Shown here piece after piece: positions 27,337 to 35,870 of a stretch of 64,000 bases of DNA. The stretch is taken from assembly GCA_016342415.1 (NCBI GenBank), contig JAEIOD010000001.1, positions 1 through 64,000 on the forward strand, given 5' to 3'. This DNA comes from Clostridiales bacterium. GTDB lineage: Bacteria; Bacillota; Clostridia; Peptostreptococcales; Acidaminobacteraceae. The notes beneath the pieces are model-generated. The model had not been told where the DNA came from and did no database searches. It saw only the letters and a program-made list of their open reading frames with translations. Position 1 is the first letter of the stretch; the number at the start of each line of letters is the position of its first letter. Position numbers and translations under genes: made by a program.

Positions 27337-27486
27337 TTTCATTCTCATATAAATGAAAATGAAAGCTTAACTCCCATAATTGGTTTTAAATTTTATGTTT
27401 TTCTTGCGAAGCAAGGGACTAGAAGCACTTTTGCAGAAGGCAAAAGTTAAACTTCTAGGTAGCTTGCCACTGACCATAGGTCAGTG
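27337..27486. other. Hairpin cluster, candidate oriT
   Basis: Four inverted repeats follow one another. CTTTCATT pairs with AATGAAAG near 27337-27366. CTTGC-gaa-GCAAG is at 27403-27415. ACTTTTGC at 27427-27434 pairs with 27440-27447, inside AGAAG/CTTCT. CACTGACC-ata-GGTCAGTG is at 27468-27486. Such stacked hairpins beside mobC and relaxase genes are typical of oriT. The rest of 27487-27938 is AT-rich with nothing recognised. Confidence 0.5.
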
Positions 27487-27938
27487 ATTGATACTAAATT
27501 TTTAAATAATTTGTACTTGATACAAACAATCTACTATACTAGACACTTCTTCGCATGTTACTAGTAAGATGATAGGTCAGACAGTTGAGATTTCGGATGC
27601 TGAGATTGAAATTTCTGACAAATATAACTTTCATCATTTTGACTCAATGGTGTAAAATATAACGATATTCCCATTTTTAAAGTAAAAAAGTGTAAAAATC
27701 AATAATCCTTTATAGAAATTCTAAGAAATTACTATTTCATTTAAGGCTAAGAAATCAATATACCTAAGGCAATATACCTAATATATAGTGAAAGTACTCC
27801 CAAAAATAACATAAGTAAAACAACAAATTTAAATATTTGAAAATTTCTCCAAAAATTCACTACTCGGGCACCATAAATATAAATACCAACATTTCATAAT
27901 ACATATCTACTACATAACCTATACTCATAGGAGACCAC

Positions 27939-28679
27939 TTACCTTTCATACGGAAACTTATCGAACAGTTCATGATACTCATCCCAATTGTTTTGACTAT
28001 ATATCTTCAATTCTCCTGTATTTACCTCAAGTGAAAAATGTAGTCCAATATCAAGTTCATGCCCTAGACCACCCCACAAGTACTTATTATTATTAGAATA
28101 TCCATAAAATTTAATTACTTCATCCCCAGTATAATAAGTACTGTGTTTCTCATCAAAAAAATCCTTTATGCTATACTTAAATTGTTCGTTACCGCTATGA
28201 TCGAATAAGACCAAATACTGATTATCAGGTCTTATCATATCAAAGAACAACACTGCTATTATCTTATTATCATCTGTTACAATAAAATCATAAATGTTTT
28301 CTTTATCTAAAAAAAAACCACCTTTATTTGTAGCTAATACAGTTTCAGATATAAATGAATCGAGATAATAGTCCGCGAATAACCTAAAAAGCGAAGAATC
28401 GGTTAGTTCCATTTCGCGAGAATTATCTATCATTTTTTCTATCACCTTTAGTAAGTTATTTGCCGAATCCAATTCAATAGACAATTCATTTGCTTGTATT
28501 TTGTAGGTATGTAGTTCAGTATTTAATATCTTCATCAAAGCTAGTTCGTTCTTAATATTTTCATTCTCCAATTTTTGAGAATTAAGTTCATTTTCTAGGG
28601 AAGTTTCTCGAATAGTAAAAAAAACAATCAGAAGTGTCAGTATTACAAATAATAAAATTAATTTCCAATGACCTTTCAT
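27939..28679 (-). CDS. Membrane-anchored coiled-coil protein of unknown function
   Basis: This 246-residue protein has one N-terminal membrane segment (about residues 5-24, KLILLFVILTLLIVFFTIRE). A coiled coil runs over about 28-90, rich in Leu, Glu and Asn. The globular C-terminal part (about 100-246) is predicted outside the cell, since the short N-terminus is positively charged. I recognise no family. AAAGGAG precedes the ATG. It is cargo of element 1, next to a secreted protease gene on the same strand. Confidence 0.7.
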   Translation of the reverse strand: MKGHWKLILLFVILTLLIVFFTIRETSLENELNSQKLENENIKNELALMKILNTELHTYKIQANELSIELDSANNLLKVIEKMIDNSREMELTDSSLFRLFADYYLDSFISETVLATNKGGFFLDKENIYDFIVTDDNKIIAVLFFDMIRPDNQYLVLFDHSGNEQFKYSIKDFFDEKHSTYYTGDEVIKFYGYSNNNKYLWGGLGHELDIGLHFSLEVNTGELKIYSQNNWDEYHELFDKFPYER

Positions 28680-28820
28680 AGTACTCCTTTATTTCATCAA
28701 TAATGTTTAAGTTCTCCATAAAAAAAACGGTTAAATACTCGCGAATCCAACGTTATGTATAGGCAATTTCCTCAATCTAAGTTTAGTTAAATTTTTTCTG
28801 ATTTATAGTTATATTATTTA

Positions 28821-29525
28821 CTAATATGTATAATCAGGGTGATCGTAATATACAATGCGGTGAACAGTATAATCTTCATCAAAATAATCCTGTAATTTCG
28901 TGTAGTTATTTTGATAAGCAGGATCATAAATGTATATTGTAGTTTCATACGAGCTATTAGTAGAATAACCTCTTGCTAGAACATAATGTGTTCCACCTGA
29001 ATATGTCATGCCAACTATGCAAACCCCCTCTTCCATCAGTATTCCTGCAATTGCTGATTTTGCAGTAGTATCTGATAAAGTAGACCAACTAATATGATGT
29101 GCATCAAACCCATAGTTATCTCTACTATCATCCCAACTAAAGTCACAAGCATCATCGCCCATTGTAGTATTGACCTCTCCAGGGTCATCAGTTGATCCGT
29201 ACATGCTTGCTAACATTGCAAAACTTGTAAGCGCGCACCCAGAAGGACCTATCTTCAAATGGGCTGTCTCCATATAATCATCGCTCCATGTCTGATTATT
29301 TTGAAAATACTTTGTTGGTGTAAAAAATCTTGAAGAGGCTCTAGTTTGTCCAACACTTTCACCTTTCTTAATGTAATATTTTAAGTCTAGCTCAACTGTA
29401 CCAGGCGAAATATAATCCAGTTGTCCTTGAATTTGCTCATCTTCTTCAATATTTTGATTATCGGCAAAAACTGTGAAGTTAAACAACAATGAAACAATCA
29501 TTAGTAAAACAAATTTTTTTTTCAT
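28821..29525 (-). CDS. Secreted C39-like cysteine peptidase
   Basis: This 234-residue protein has the signal peptide MKKKFVLLMIVSLLFNFTVF with cleavage near AFADN-like sequence (FADNQ). The mature part is a C39_2 papain-like domain. The catalytic Cys is in IGPSGCALTSFAML, the His in GGTHYVLARGY and the Asp in YIYDPAYQN. No C39 transporter or bacteriocin precursor gene is near, so it is a free secreted protease or a cell-wall protein rather than a leader peptidase. GAGGAG precedes the ATG. It is probable cargo of element 1. Confidence 0.82.
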   Translation of the reverse strand: MKKKFVLLMIVSLLFNFTVFADNQNIEEDEQIQGQLDYISPGTVELDLKYYIKKGESVGQTRASSRFFTPTKYFQNNQTWSDDYMETAHLKIGPSGCALTSFAMLASMYGSTDDPGEVNTTMGDDACDFSWDDSRDNYGFDAHHISWSTLSDTTAKSAIAGILMEEGVCIVGMTYSGGTHYVLARGYSTNSSYETTIYIYDPAYQNNYTKLQDYFDEDYTVHRIVYYDHPDYTY

Positions 29526-29726
29526 AACATTTCTCCTCTTTAATTTCTAGGAAGCTTGAATGAAGAACTAACTTCCGTTTTATTGTAAGCCTTTCTATTG
29601 CAACACTAAACGCAGTTATTTTGACTCTATAAACTATGATAATAGTATTAAAACGTGTATAATAAGGCTAAATTAACTAATTAAATCGTTTATTTCGCAT
29701 AGGAAAACGACCACTGGAAAGTCTCT

Positions 29727-31245
29727 GCAAAAGTAAGTTCCGCCGGTCTAATGATTGTAATATTAACTTCCGGCGATATCTATCCGATTTTTTTAGTTGT
29801 TTTTTTATATTAATCCTTCTAATAAAGTTCTTTTTAATCGATTAGGTTCTAACAATTCTTCCTTCAAATGTACGTCATCTGGATGTATTTCTTTAAATGA
29901 TAAAGCATCTAATAACTTGTTATCTAAAATTGGTAGAGCCAATTTAAATGGTGTATTATTATCTAAACCTTTTCTAGAAACGCTATTTATATGGTTCATG
30001 AGAAGCGTTATTTTTTCTTGATTTAGATGATCAAATGATTGACCTTTCGGTAAAACGTATCTTATAAATTCATGATTCTTTTCTAATTGTCCTTTTTGAT
30101 GTGATGCCATAGGATCACAGTAAAACACCTGAGTTCTTTGGTTACCATTTAAATCACGTTCAATTATATCCGAATCCAAAAATTCAGAGCCGTTGTCGGT
30201 TAGCAAAATATCGAAACTAGATTTAAATGTTTCTAAGCCAACATCATCATAAATTTTGTTGATAGCATCTCTAACACACGCCTGAGTAACGCTATTCAAG
30301 AGGATTGCGACCATTAATGAGCTGTTTCTAAAAAACAATGTTAGCAATACTTTACCACCTTTTCTACCTATAACAGTATCCATTTCAACTACATTGGTGT
30401 CGGGATTTAGTGCCATATAAGCAAGAAAATCAGTGTATGATTTATTTATTCGATGTGTCTTTTTTTCCTTAGTCGTTTTCTTCTTTTTTCTTGGTTTGTA
30501 CTTTACTTTTCTACGAAGATCAATGTTTCTCACTGCAAGCAAACTTAAATCGATGTAATTATACAACGTATGTTCAGAACAGTTCATTTCATCCTTATGG
30601 TTGGCGTAAATATGAGCTATAGGCTGCCCCTTTAGGATAAGAGGTGATACGAGTTCATCTAGTGCTTCTAATTCACTTTTAGCTATTTTTATACCTTGTC
30701 TCGATGTTTCTAGTTTTTCTCTATAGTTAGCACTAGCATGTTTAGCGCTGTATCTATACTTATTCAATTTGCATGTTATTTTGCTTTCACAACCGTTACA
30801 AACATGTGGAAATCCTTTAACTCTCTGACAAATCTTCACTTTGAAATCAAAACAATGTCTGAAGCAGTTTAAGGTTGTACATTTTTTACATAACCTATCG
30901 CAATCATCGTTACAAATATGCATCTTCTGACAAGCCTTACGATTGGTACAACCACCTTTAAACTCATGTTTATTTTCCTTAAGAATTCTATTCCTTTTAA
31001 TCTCTTTTGAAATGGTAGTTGGGTCTTTCATTAAATAAGCTGATATGTCTTTTAATGAATGACCATATTTTAATCCATCTTCTATAAATGTTCTATCGTG
31101 ATCAGTTAAATGTTTGCCCTTTTTATTTGTTGTTTCTAACATAATATATCTCCTATCCATTCAGGATAGATATCTATATCAGTATAAAGTATATGAGTGC
31201 AGAAGTAACTTCCGATTATAGTAAAGGAACGGAACTTACTTTTTC
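29727..31245 (-). mobile_element. IS30 family insertion sequence
   Basis: A single transposase gene is bracketed by terminal inverted repeats. GCAAAAGTAAGTTCCG at 29727-29742 matches the reverse complement of 31230-31245 at 15 of 16 positions. The copy looks complete. It lies inside element 1, between the protease gene and the upper displaced rlmD tail. Target duplications were not clear. Confidence 0.8.
29805..31142 (-). CDS. IS30 family transposase
   Basis: From the ATG at 31142, preceded by AGGAG, the protein has 445 residues. An N-terminal helix-turn-helix (HSLKDISAYLMKDPTTISKE) is followed by a cysteine-rich zinc-binding stretch between about residues 70 and 130. The DDE catalytic domain follows, with Asp in VVEMDTVIGRKGG, Asp in ILLTDNGSEF and Glu in HQKGQLEKNHEFIR. 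All three catalytic residues are present, so it may be active. Confidence 0.92.
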   Translation of the reverse strand: MLETTNKKGKHLTDHDRTFIEDGLKYGHSLKDISAYLMKDPTTISKEIKRNRILKENKHEFKGGCTNRKACQKMHICNDDCDRLCKKCTTLNCFRHCFDFKVKICQRVKGFPHVCNGCESKITCKLNKYRYSAKHASANYREKLETSRQGIKIAKSELEALDELVSPLILKGQPIAHIYANHKDEMNCSEHTLYNYIDLSLLAVRNIDLRRKVKYKPRKKKKTTKEKKTHRINKSYTDFLAYMALNPDTNVVEMDTVIGRKGGKVLLTLFFRNSSLMVAILLNSVTQACVRDAINKIYDDVGLETFKSSFDILLTDNGSEFLDSDIIERDLNGNQRTQVFYCDPMASHQKGQLEKNHEFIRYVLPKGQSFDHLNQEKITLLMNHINSVSRKGLDNNTPFKLALPILDNKLLDALSFKEIHPDDVHLKEELLEPNRLKRTLLEGLI

Positions 31246-31705
31246 ATTTAAGGAATTTCTAGGAATTTCTAGATTTCTAGATATCATGCTTTCTTAAATT
31301 TAGATTTAAAGGAAATTGCATCTATATATTGTAAATTATAGACAATCATAAATAATTCAAACATTTTTTTGACATTTCTCATACAGTTGTTACATATGCT
31401 ATAACATTTTCAAGAAAATTGTAAATTAGTTACAAATCATATTACATCACATCTATAGGAATTGATTTTTACTTTTATGTTTTCTATCCTTTATAACGAA
31501 CTAATTATCTATGTCATAAGTTTCCGTCTGCTGAAACTTCTTTATTTAAGCATAAATTATTATATATTAATCTATTCCATTATAATCACCCCATTTGTAA
31601 CTGAAAAAAATACCAGTAAACTAGATAACTCACCGGCATTCAATTTATTTACTCATCATTATATTCTTATATTTTGCCAACAAAACACAGTCACTTGATG
31701 CACTT
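31246..31705. other. Intergenic region at the upper end of element 1
   Basis: 460 AT-rich bases. The only pattern is a short tandem array of AATTTCTAG-like units at 31253-31284. A 78-codon plus-strand frame at 31462-31698 has no ribosome site. No recombinase remnant is visible here. Confidence 0.5.
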
Positions 31706-31753
31706 TTATTTGATATTTCCTCTTATTAGTCTCAATATGACTTCCACATGTGT
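31706..31753 (-). pseudogene. Displaced rlmD 3' end (element 1/2 junction)
   Basis: The minus strand reads THVEVILRLIRGNIK followed by TAA. It aligns with THVECVSVLTRKV at the end of the intact RlmD. The homology starts at THVE and runs to the stop codon. It marks the junction between elements 1 and 2. Confidence 0.75.
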
Positions 31754-31791
31754 GGCAACTATGTCACAGAAAATCTAATTTTATTAATCTC

Positions 31792-32571
31792 TTAGGGTTG
31801 CATAGCTCCAAAAAGTACAAGCCATGCTAATATGGACTTTGCAACAAGGCTTAAGATAATGTATACTCTTTCACCATAAATGTAGTCTTTCCATTTTCCA
31901 ATCTTTTTGTATTGAAGAATCATATTCACCGGGAAAGTATTAAAGGCCACAAAATAAGTTCCAACAATAGCCCAAACAAACCACGGAATCCGATCAAAGT
32001 TGCCTGTACCAAACATATATAGGAATATGGCAATCCAAGGTCCAATACCCGCTATAGTTCCCCATACAAATGGTCCCCAATCTACATCTTTCTTATCTTT
32101 ACCTACATTAAGTTGCTCCATAACTAGTCCGAAGAGATTCATTGAAGCATTAACTATAAAAATCAAAATCAAAGATGCAATATCATAAATACCAAACAGT
32201 GTTGCTATCAAGGTAATCATGATTGAAGAGCTAATTGCATACTCGAACCATCTAAATCGGTTAATACCTAACTTCAAATCGTCAAAATATTTCTTACTCA
32301 TTATCGTTACAAGTCCATGAGCAAAAGCTGATACAAGTAGGAATGAAGCCACCATAATGCCAAAGGGCAGTTCAAACAGCACGCGACTTGTGGTTTCAAG
32401 GCTTTGAGTTGAAATATTAAAAGTTTGATAGTGCTGAATAATTTCTGGTTGGAACTCAGTTATTGATTGTATCACACTAGTTGCTAGTACCAACATTATT
32501 AGTCCCTGAACTAGATGAAAAAATCCCATTATTATATTAAATCGTTTCAACTTCTGTAATCTATTATTCAT
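31792..32571 (-). CDS. Heliorhodopsin
   Basis: The ATG at 32571, preceded by AAGGAGG, gives 259 residues. A frame start at 32619 lacks such a site. Seven hydrophobic helices are visible. Helix 3 carries RFRWFEYAISSSIM with the expected counterion Glu (about residue 110). The last helix reads YIILSLVAKSILAW, with the retinal-binding Lys at about 245. NASMNLFGLVMEQ and YGERVY are also hallmark heliorhodopsin blocks. Heliorhodopsins bind retinal, sit inverted in the membrane and have no settled function; signalling and stress roles have been proposed. No carotenoid cleavage gene is in the window. Confidence 0.92.
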   Translation of the reverse strand: MNNRLQKLKRFNIIMGFFHLVQGLIMLVLATSVIQSITEFQPEIIQHYQTFNISTQSLETTSRVLFELPFGIMVASFLLVSAFAHGLVTIMSKKYFDDLKLGINRFRWFEYAISSSIMITLIATLFGIYDIASLILIFIVNASMNLFGLVMEQLNVGKDKKDVDWGPFVWGTIAGIGPWIAIFLYMFGTGNFDRIPWFVWAIVGTYFVAFNTFPVNMILQYKKIGKWKDYIYGERVYIILSLVAKSILAWLVLFGAMQP

Positions 32572-32790
32572 ATTTCCTCCTTGAAACTGTAAATATTGTT
32601 GATGTAATAATTCCAACAAATCAATTTAAAAACCAATTGAAAAATTTAAATCAAAACAGATCCTTTTGCTATTTTTCAATAGATTTTTTAGTTTTTTTCT
32701 CTACAAATAATGCTTTTCTTCATTGTTTTAAAAACTAAAAACACGGTTTTTTACCCTGTTTTACGTTGAATAAATCTATCTCAGCTTTAC

Positions 32791-32818
32791 TATATAATAG
32801 TGTCAAACTAAACATCAA
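32791..32818 (-). promoter_or_regulatory. Possible promoter of the heliorhodopsin gene
   Basis: On the minus strand TTGATG (32818-32813) and TATATA (32796-32791) are 16 bases apart, about 220 bases before the gene. No other feature was found in 32572-32944. This is a weak call. Confidence 0.35.
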
Positions 32819-32944
32819 CGCTAACATTTATTGCTTTTCTTACATATGCATTCGAGTTTCTTGTTTTTCCTCCATTACGATAACATCACGAAGTACTATA
32901 CTGGACACCACTATTACCACTTTGAGAAGATGTTAAGTTAAGTA

Positions 32945-33559
32945 TTAAATACTTTCTACCCATTCTTTCAATGAGTCATAATCCTTATAATTGATATCAT
33001 AACTATGAGTTTCATCCTCCTTTTCTAATAAAAGAGATGGATAACTTTTAACGCCTATTTCTCTCACTTTATTTATTTTTTTTCTAGTTTCATTCGTTTT
33101 TTCCTTACTACCAAATAACTCTTTAAACATATTAATATCTAAACCAGTTTCTTTTGCTGCTTCGATATACATTTCCTCATTATTTGTATCCCTCCCCTTT
33201 ATAAAGGTTAATTCATATAACTTTTCAAGATAAATAAACGGATCGCTCTCATCCAACTCTGCAGCTGTTATAAAAGCTTTTGATCCAATAAAACTATCAA
33301 ATACATGCTTTGTTTCCAACAATTTATAAAATCCTTCGCCAAACACTCTATCTGAAATAGTCTCTACTTTTTTTGCAGCTTTAGTCAAGTTTATTGCTAC
33401 CTGAGGTGTAACGAGTTTTTTATGACTATCAATCCATAATCCACCTGGTAGAAGCTCAAATTCAATATCCTCTTTATAATCATTGTATAGTTTGTGAATA
33501 ATTGGACTGAATCCATAACAGAATACACATAACGGATCAAAGACATAGTAAAATTTCAT
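32945..33559 (-). CDS. DsbA family thioredoxin-fold protein (FrnE-like)
   Basis: This 204-residue protein begins MKFYYVFDPLCVFCYGFSP, with a CxxC redox motif (CVFC) in the position typical of DsbA-like and FrnE-like proteins. The helical insert of the family follows, and a cis-proline lies in VKSYPSLLLE. It has no signal peptide, so it is a cytosolic oxidoreductase or a glutathione/bacillithiol-type transferase-like enzyme. GAGGAGG precedes the start. It lies upstream of the heliorhodopsin gene on the same strand, with 373 bases between, so cotranscription is uncertain. Confidence 0.85.
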   Translation of the reverse strand: MKFYYVFDPLCVFCYGFSPIIHKLYNDYKEDIEFELLPGGLWIDSHKKLVTPQVAINLTKAAKKVETISDRVFGEGFYKLLETKHVFDSFIGSKAFITAAELDESDPFIYLEKLYELTFIKGRDTNNEEMYIEAAKETGLDINMFKELFGSKEKTNETRKKINKVREIGVKSYPSLLLEKEDETHSYDINYKDYDSLKEWVESI

Positions 33560-33764
33560 AATTTCCTCCTCAATTCTAATACACTTATACCCAACTTCCG
33601 GATCATTAAATATATTTGAATTGTTTAGCCTTTTCGTTCAGGATTATTTGTAGCTATTGCTGTTATTTCCCTAACATCCTTAACAGACCATCGCTATTTT
33701 TGTCAACATTTTGAAACTGCACTTAAGAAAGCACTTTGGTAAATAAACAGCCTCTTCAGCATAC

Positions 33765-33920
33765 TTCGCAGTTTGAATAATAAGGAACACAATCGCCTTC
33801 AATATACTTTTTAACTATGTTTCTCGAAATACTAAGTTTTTTAGCAATAGCACGTGTGATAAACCTTCTTGAACATATAATCTTCTTATTTGTTCGTAGA
33901 TTTCCAAATCAATTTTTATG
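33765..33920 (-). pseudogene. IS21 IstA N-terminal remnant
   Basis: The minus strand reads KIDLEIYEQIRRLYVQEGLS. After a frameshift it gives RAIAKKLSISRNIVKKYIEG and DCVPYY. This is the N-terminal helix-turn-helix of an IS21 IstA transposase. Nothing of the catalytic domain or IstB remains. The rest of 33560-34118 is AT-rich without a recognised gene. Confidence 0.7.
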
Positions 33921-34118
33921 TCCCCCACTCCTATACAATGGATTATATATAGTAAAATACGCGGCTTAAAAATGTTTGATTAAAAAAAAAAGAATCCCAA
34001 ACATATTACATTCAGAATTCTAACTTAATTTTTTCTCTAATTGTATGATTATACTATGAGTCACAAAAGTGATTGCCCTAGTCTCGACTCTTCAAAATGG
34101 CAACACCCTAAAATACTG

Positions 34119-34163
34119 TTATTTAAAGAGTTTCAGTTTCACAACCGTCTCCACATGTGTTAA
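34119..34163 (-). pseudogene. Displaced rlmD 3' end (element 2/3 junction)
   Basis: The minus strand reads LTHVETVVKLKLFK then TAA, a good RlmD/RumA C-terminus. A stop codon (TAG) lies three codons upstream, so the similarity begins at the same point as in the other tails. Confidence 0.8.
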
Positions 34164-34257
34164 CGCGTGCTAATAGATAGATTGCTCTTACCTCAATAAG
34201 ATTAAGTTCTCTATGTTGAAAATACTAACTTTTAATAAGTAAATTAAGTTCAAGACC

Positions 34258-34770
34258 TCATTTATTATTAATAATAAATTTAAACATATACTCATCGTCT
34301 TCTTCATCGTATATTGTATCTATAATTTTCCCGTTATTATTCTCAATAATTTTTTTAGAATATAAATTATCTACACTACATGTTAGTACAACAGTTTCTA
34401 TTCCAAGTTTCTTCGTTTCTAAGAGTGACAACTTTAATATTTCATTACCATATCCTTTATTTCTAAATCTAGGTGAAACATCATAACCGATATGACCTGC
34501 AGTACCAGTTTCTTCGTGTCTGACTCTCACTACACCAACCACTTCCTCATTATATATTAACCAAAATATTGATGTAGGTATATCTCCTTCAATTAAATTT
34601 ATCCCATTAGCTAGATTTTCTAAATCTTTTATATAGCCTTTAAAGTCAGTTAAAGATTTTTTATATTTTCTGAAATAATGTTCATCATTAATTTCTTCAT
34701 AGCTTTGAGCATATCTTTTAAATGACTCCTCGAAAATAGATGTTGGTTCTACTAAGTGTACTTTCATCAT
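34258..34770 (-). CDS. GNAT family N-acetyltransferase, cassette cargo
   Basis: The 170-residue protein shows the GNAT core: a strand reading EEVVGVVRVRHEE, the acetyl-CoA loop in SPRFRNKGYGNEILKLSLLE, and motif B in VDNLYSKKIIENNNGKII. It starts at ATG 34770 or the adjacent ATG 34767, behind GAGGAGG. The substrate is unknown. A short leader ORF and an intrinsic terminator lie 210-330 bases upstream, an arrangement used by inducible resistance genes, so a drug or stress-inducible role is possible. Confidence 0.85.
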   Translation of the reverse strand: MMKVHLVEPTSIFEESFKRYAQSYEEINDEHYFRKYKKSLTDFKGYIKDLENLANGINLIEGDIPTSIFWLIYNEEVVGVVRVRHEETGTAGHIGYDVSPRFRNKGYGNEILKLSLLETKKLGIETVVLTCSVDNLYSKKIIENNNGKIIDTIYDEEDDEYMFKFIINNK

Positions 34771-34978
34771 ATACCTCCTCTTCGTTGTTACGTTCTAAAC
34801 TGAATCAATTGATTCCTCTTTATTTAGATTATTATATTTAATATAATAATGTTCATTGCTTCTTCCTTATATGCTTTCTTAGTCAACAAGAAATATCTCT
34901 TCTATATTTTTAAATTCATACTCGCCTTATTATGTTATTAGACAATAGAAAAACAGGCTTTCGTCTGGATTTGGGTAC

Positions 34979-35006
34979 AAAAAAACCGTAGGCGATGTTC
35001 CTACGG
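34979..35006 (-). terminator. Intrinsic terminator between leader ORF and acetyltransferase gene
   Basis: On the minus strand CCGTAGG pairs perfectly with CCTACGG across a 7-base loop and is followed by seven T. It lies 14 bases after the leader ORF stop and about 210 bases before the GNAT gene, so it could act as an attenuator. Confidence 0.75.
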
Positions 35007-35019
35007 CATATAATTATTT

Positions 35020-35097
35020 TTAATTAATTCCACAGGTTACGTATAATAAATCGTATGTGTATGAATTTCTTTCTACCGCCTTTATTAGTTTAATCAT
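35020..35097 (-). CDS. 25-residue leader peptide ORF
   Basis: The ATG at 35097 follows AAAGGGGG with seven bases between. It encodes MIKLIKAVERNSYTYDLLYV then TCGIN and TAA. It is too short for a domain. Its strong ribosome site, the terminator right behind it and the acetyltransferase gene further on make a leader peptide for transcription attenuation the simplest reading. It could also be a small free peptide. Confidence 0.5.
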   Translation of the reverse strand: MIKLIKAVERNSYTYDLLYVTCGIN

Positions 35098-35675
35098 TAC
35101 GTAACCCCCTTTATTAAGTATATTTCTTACTGACTAATTAAGTATAAATCACAAATTATTTCTTTACAAGTTAATATAGAAGTGTAATATCTTTGTAACA
35201 TATATTTAATTAGCTTCCAGTAAAACAACAAGTATAATTCCTATCGAGTAGGTTTTACTGTACCAAATTCTTGGCTTAAACTCGCACACAAAACTCTCCC
35301 GCTATCTAAGTTTAAGTGATATAAAAATATTAGAGAGGTTTGTACCTCATGGGACTATATCTTAATGGCTAACCATCTCACACCAGTTAATATGTGAAAT
35401 ACAGCAAATAGCCGTCGTTATTTATGGTACGGTTCAACGCATCACCGCATAGGACCTGCAAAACTTTATTATAGAGTTAGCATAAGTAAAAAACTATATA
35501 TATTAGTATAACTTAGCTTGAAATCCTTGTATATTTTCAACGCTTTCTTAATATTAATTTTAAGACCTCATTTTGTTTGTTTATTTGTATAGTGCTTTAT
35601 TGATTAGGAACACAGTCCTTTCACATGGAAAGCAACCGTTAGCACCACTTATGCAACGGTGGAAGGATTGGTATT
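35098..35675. other. 578-base non-coding region between leader ORF and recombinase unit
   Basis: No ORF of note lies here. There are short inverted repeats, for example CCGTT at 35635-35639 pairing with AACGG at 35652-35656, just before the ribosome site of the small ORF. The stretch 35340-35470 is richer in GC than its surroundings and could be a structured RNA. I do not recognise a known class. Confidence 0.4.
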
Positions 35676-35870
35676 ATGAAAAATACAAACAGAAAAAACA
35701 AAAAAGAAATTAACTATAAAATTACAGAGAGGGTGTTTAATAATGAGAATAGCTCTATTGAAGATATTTTAAACGGGTATCTTGAACGTAAAGTTGAAAA
35801 ATTAATAAACTCAGGTTATGATAACAAAGAGGTAAGAGCAATCTCCAAAGAAAACAAGGAGGTTGCCTAA
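35676..35870 (+). CDS. Small protein translationally coupled to a serine recombinase
   Basis: This 64-residue, highly charged protein (MKNTNRKNKKEINYKITERV at the start) has no recognised domain. Its stop codon overlaps the ATG of the recombinase gene (ATGA), so the two are coupled. Elements 1 and 4 also have a small ORF directly before the recombinase. A directionality factor or regulator is a reasonable guess but not shown. Confidence 0.6.
   Translation: MKNTNRKNKKEINYKITERVFNNENSSIEDILNGYLERKVEKLINSGYDNKEVRAISKENKEVA

Larger units (their letters stand above)
23374..31705. mobile_element. Element 1: Tn4451-like mobilizable element inserted at the rlmD 3' end
   Basis: The segment is bounded by displaced rlmD tails at 23338-23373 and 31706-31753. 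It carries a TnpX-type large serine recombinase (frameshifted), a TnpW-like protein, a relaxase, MobC, a DUF6075 protein, an oriT-like region, two cargo genes and an inserted IS30 copy. It has no coupling protein or type IV secretion genes, so it would be mobilizable rather than self-transmissible. The boundaries rest on the tails, not on tested attachment sites. Confidence 0.65.
31754..34118. mobile_element. Element 2: cargo segment between two displaced rlmD ends
   Basis: This 2.4-kb segment carries a heliorhodopsin gene, a DsbA-family gene and an IS21 remnant. No recombinase survives in it. Its ends are defined by the tails at 31706-31753 and 34119-34163. It is read as an older insertion that lost its recombinase. 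Confidence 0.5.

Noticed and set aside
31462-31698. 78-codon plus-strand ORF beside an rlmD tail
   Set aside because: No ribosome binding site or family resemblance; it lies in AT-rich intergenic sequence.
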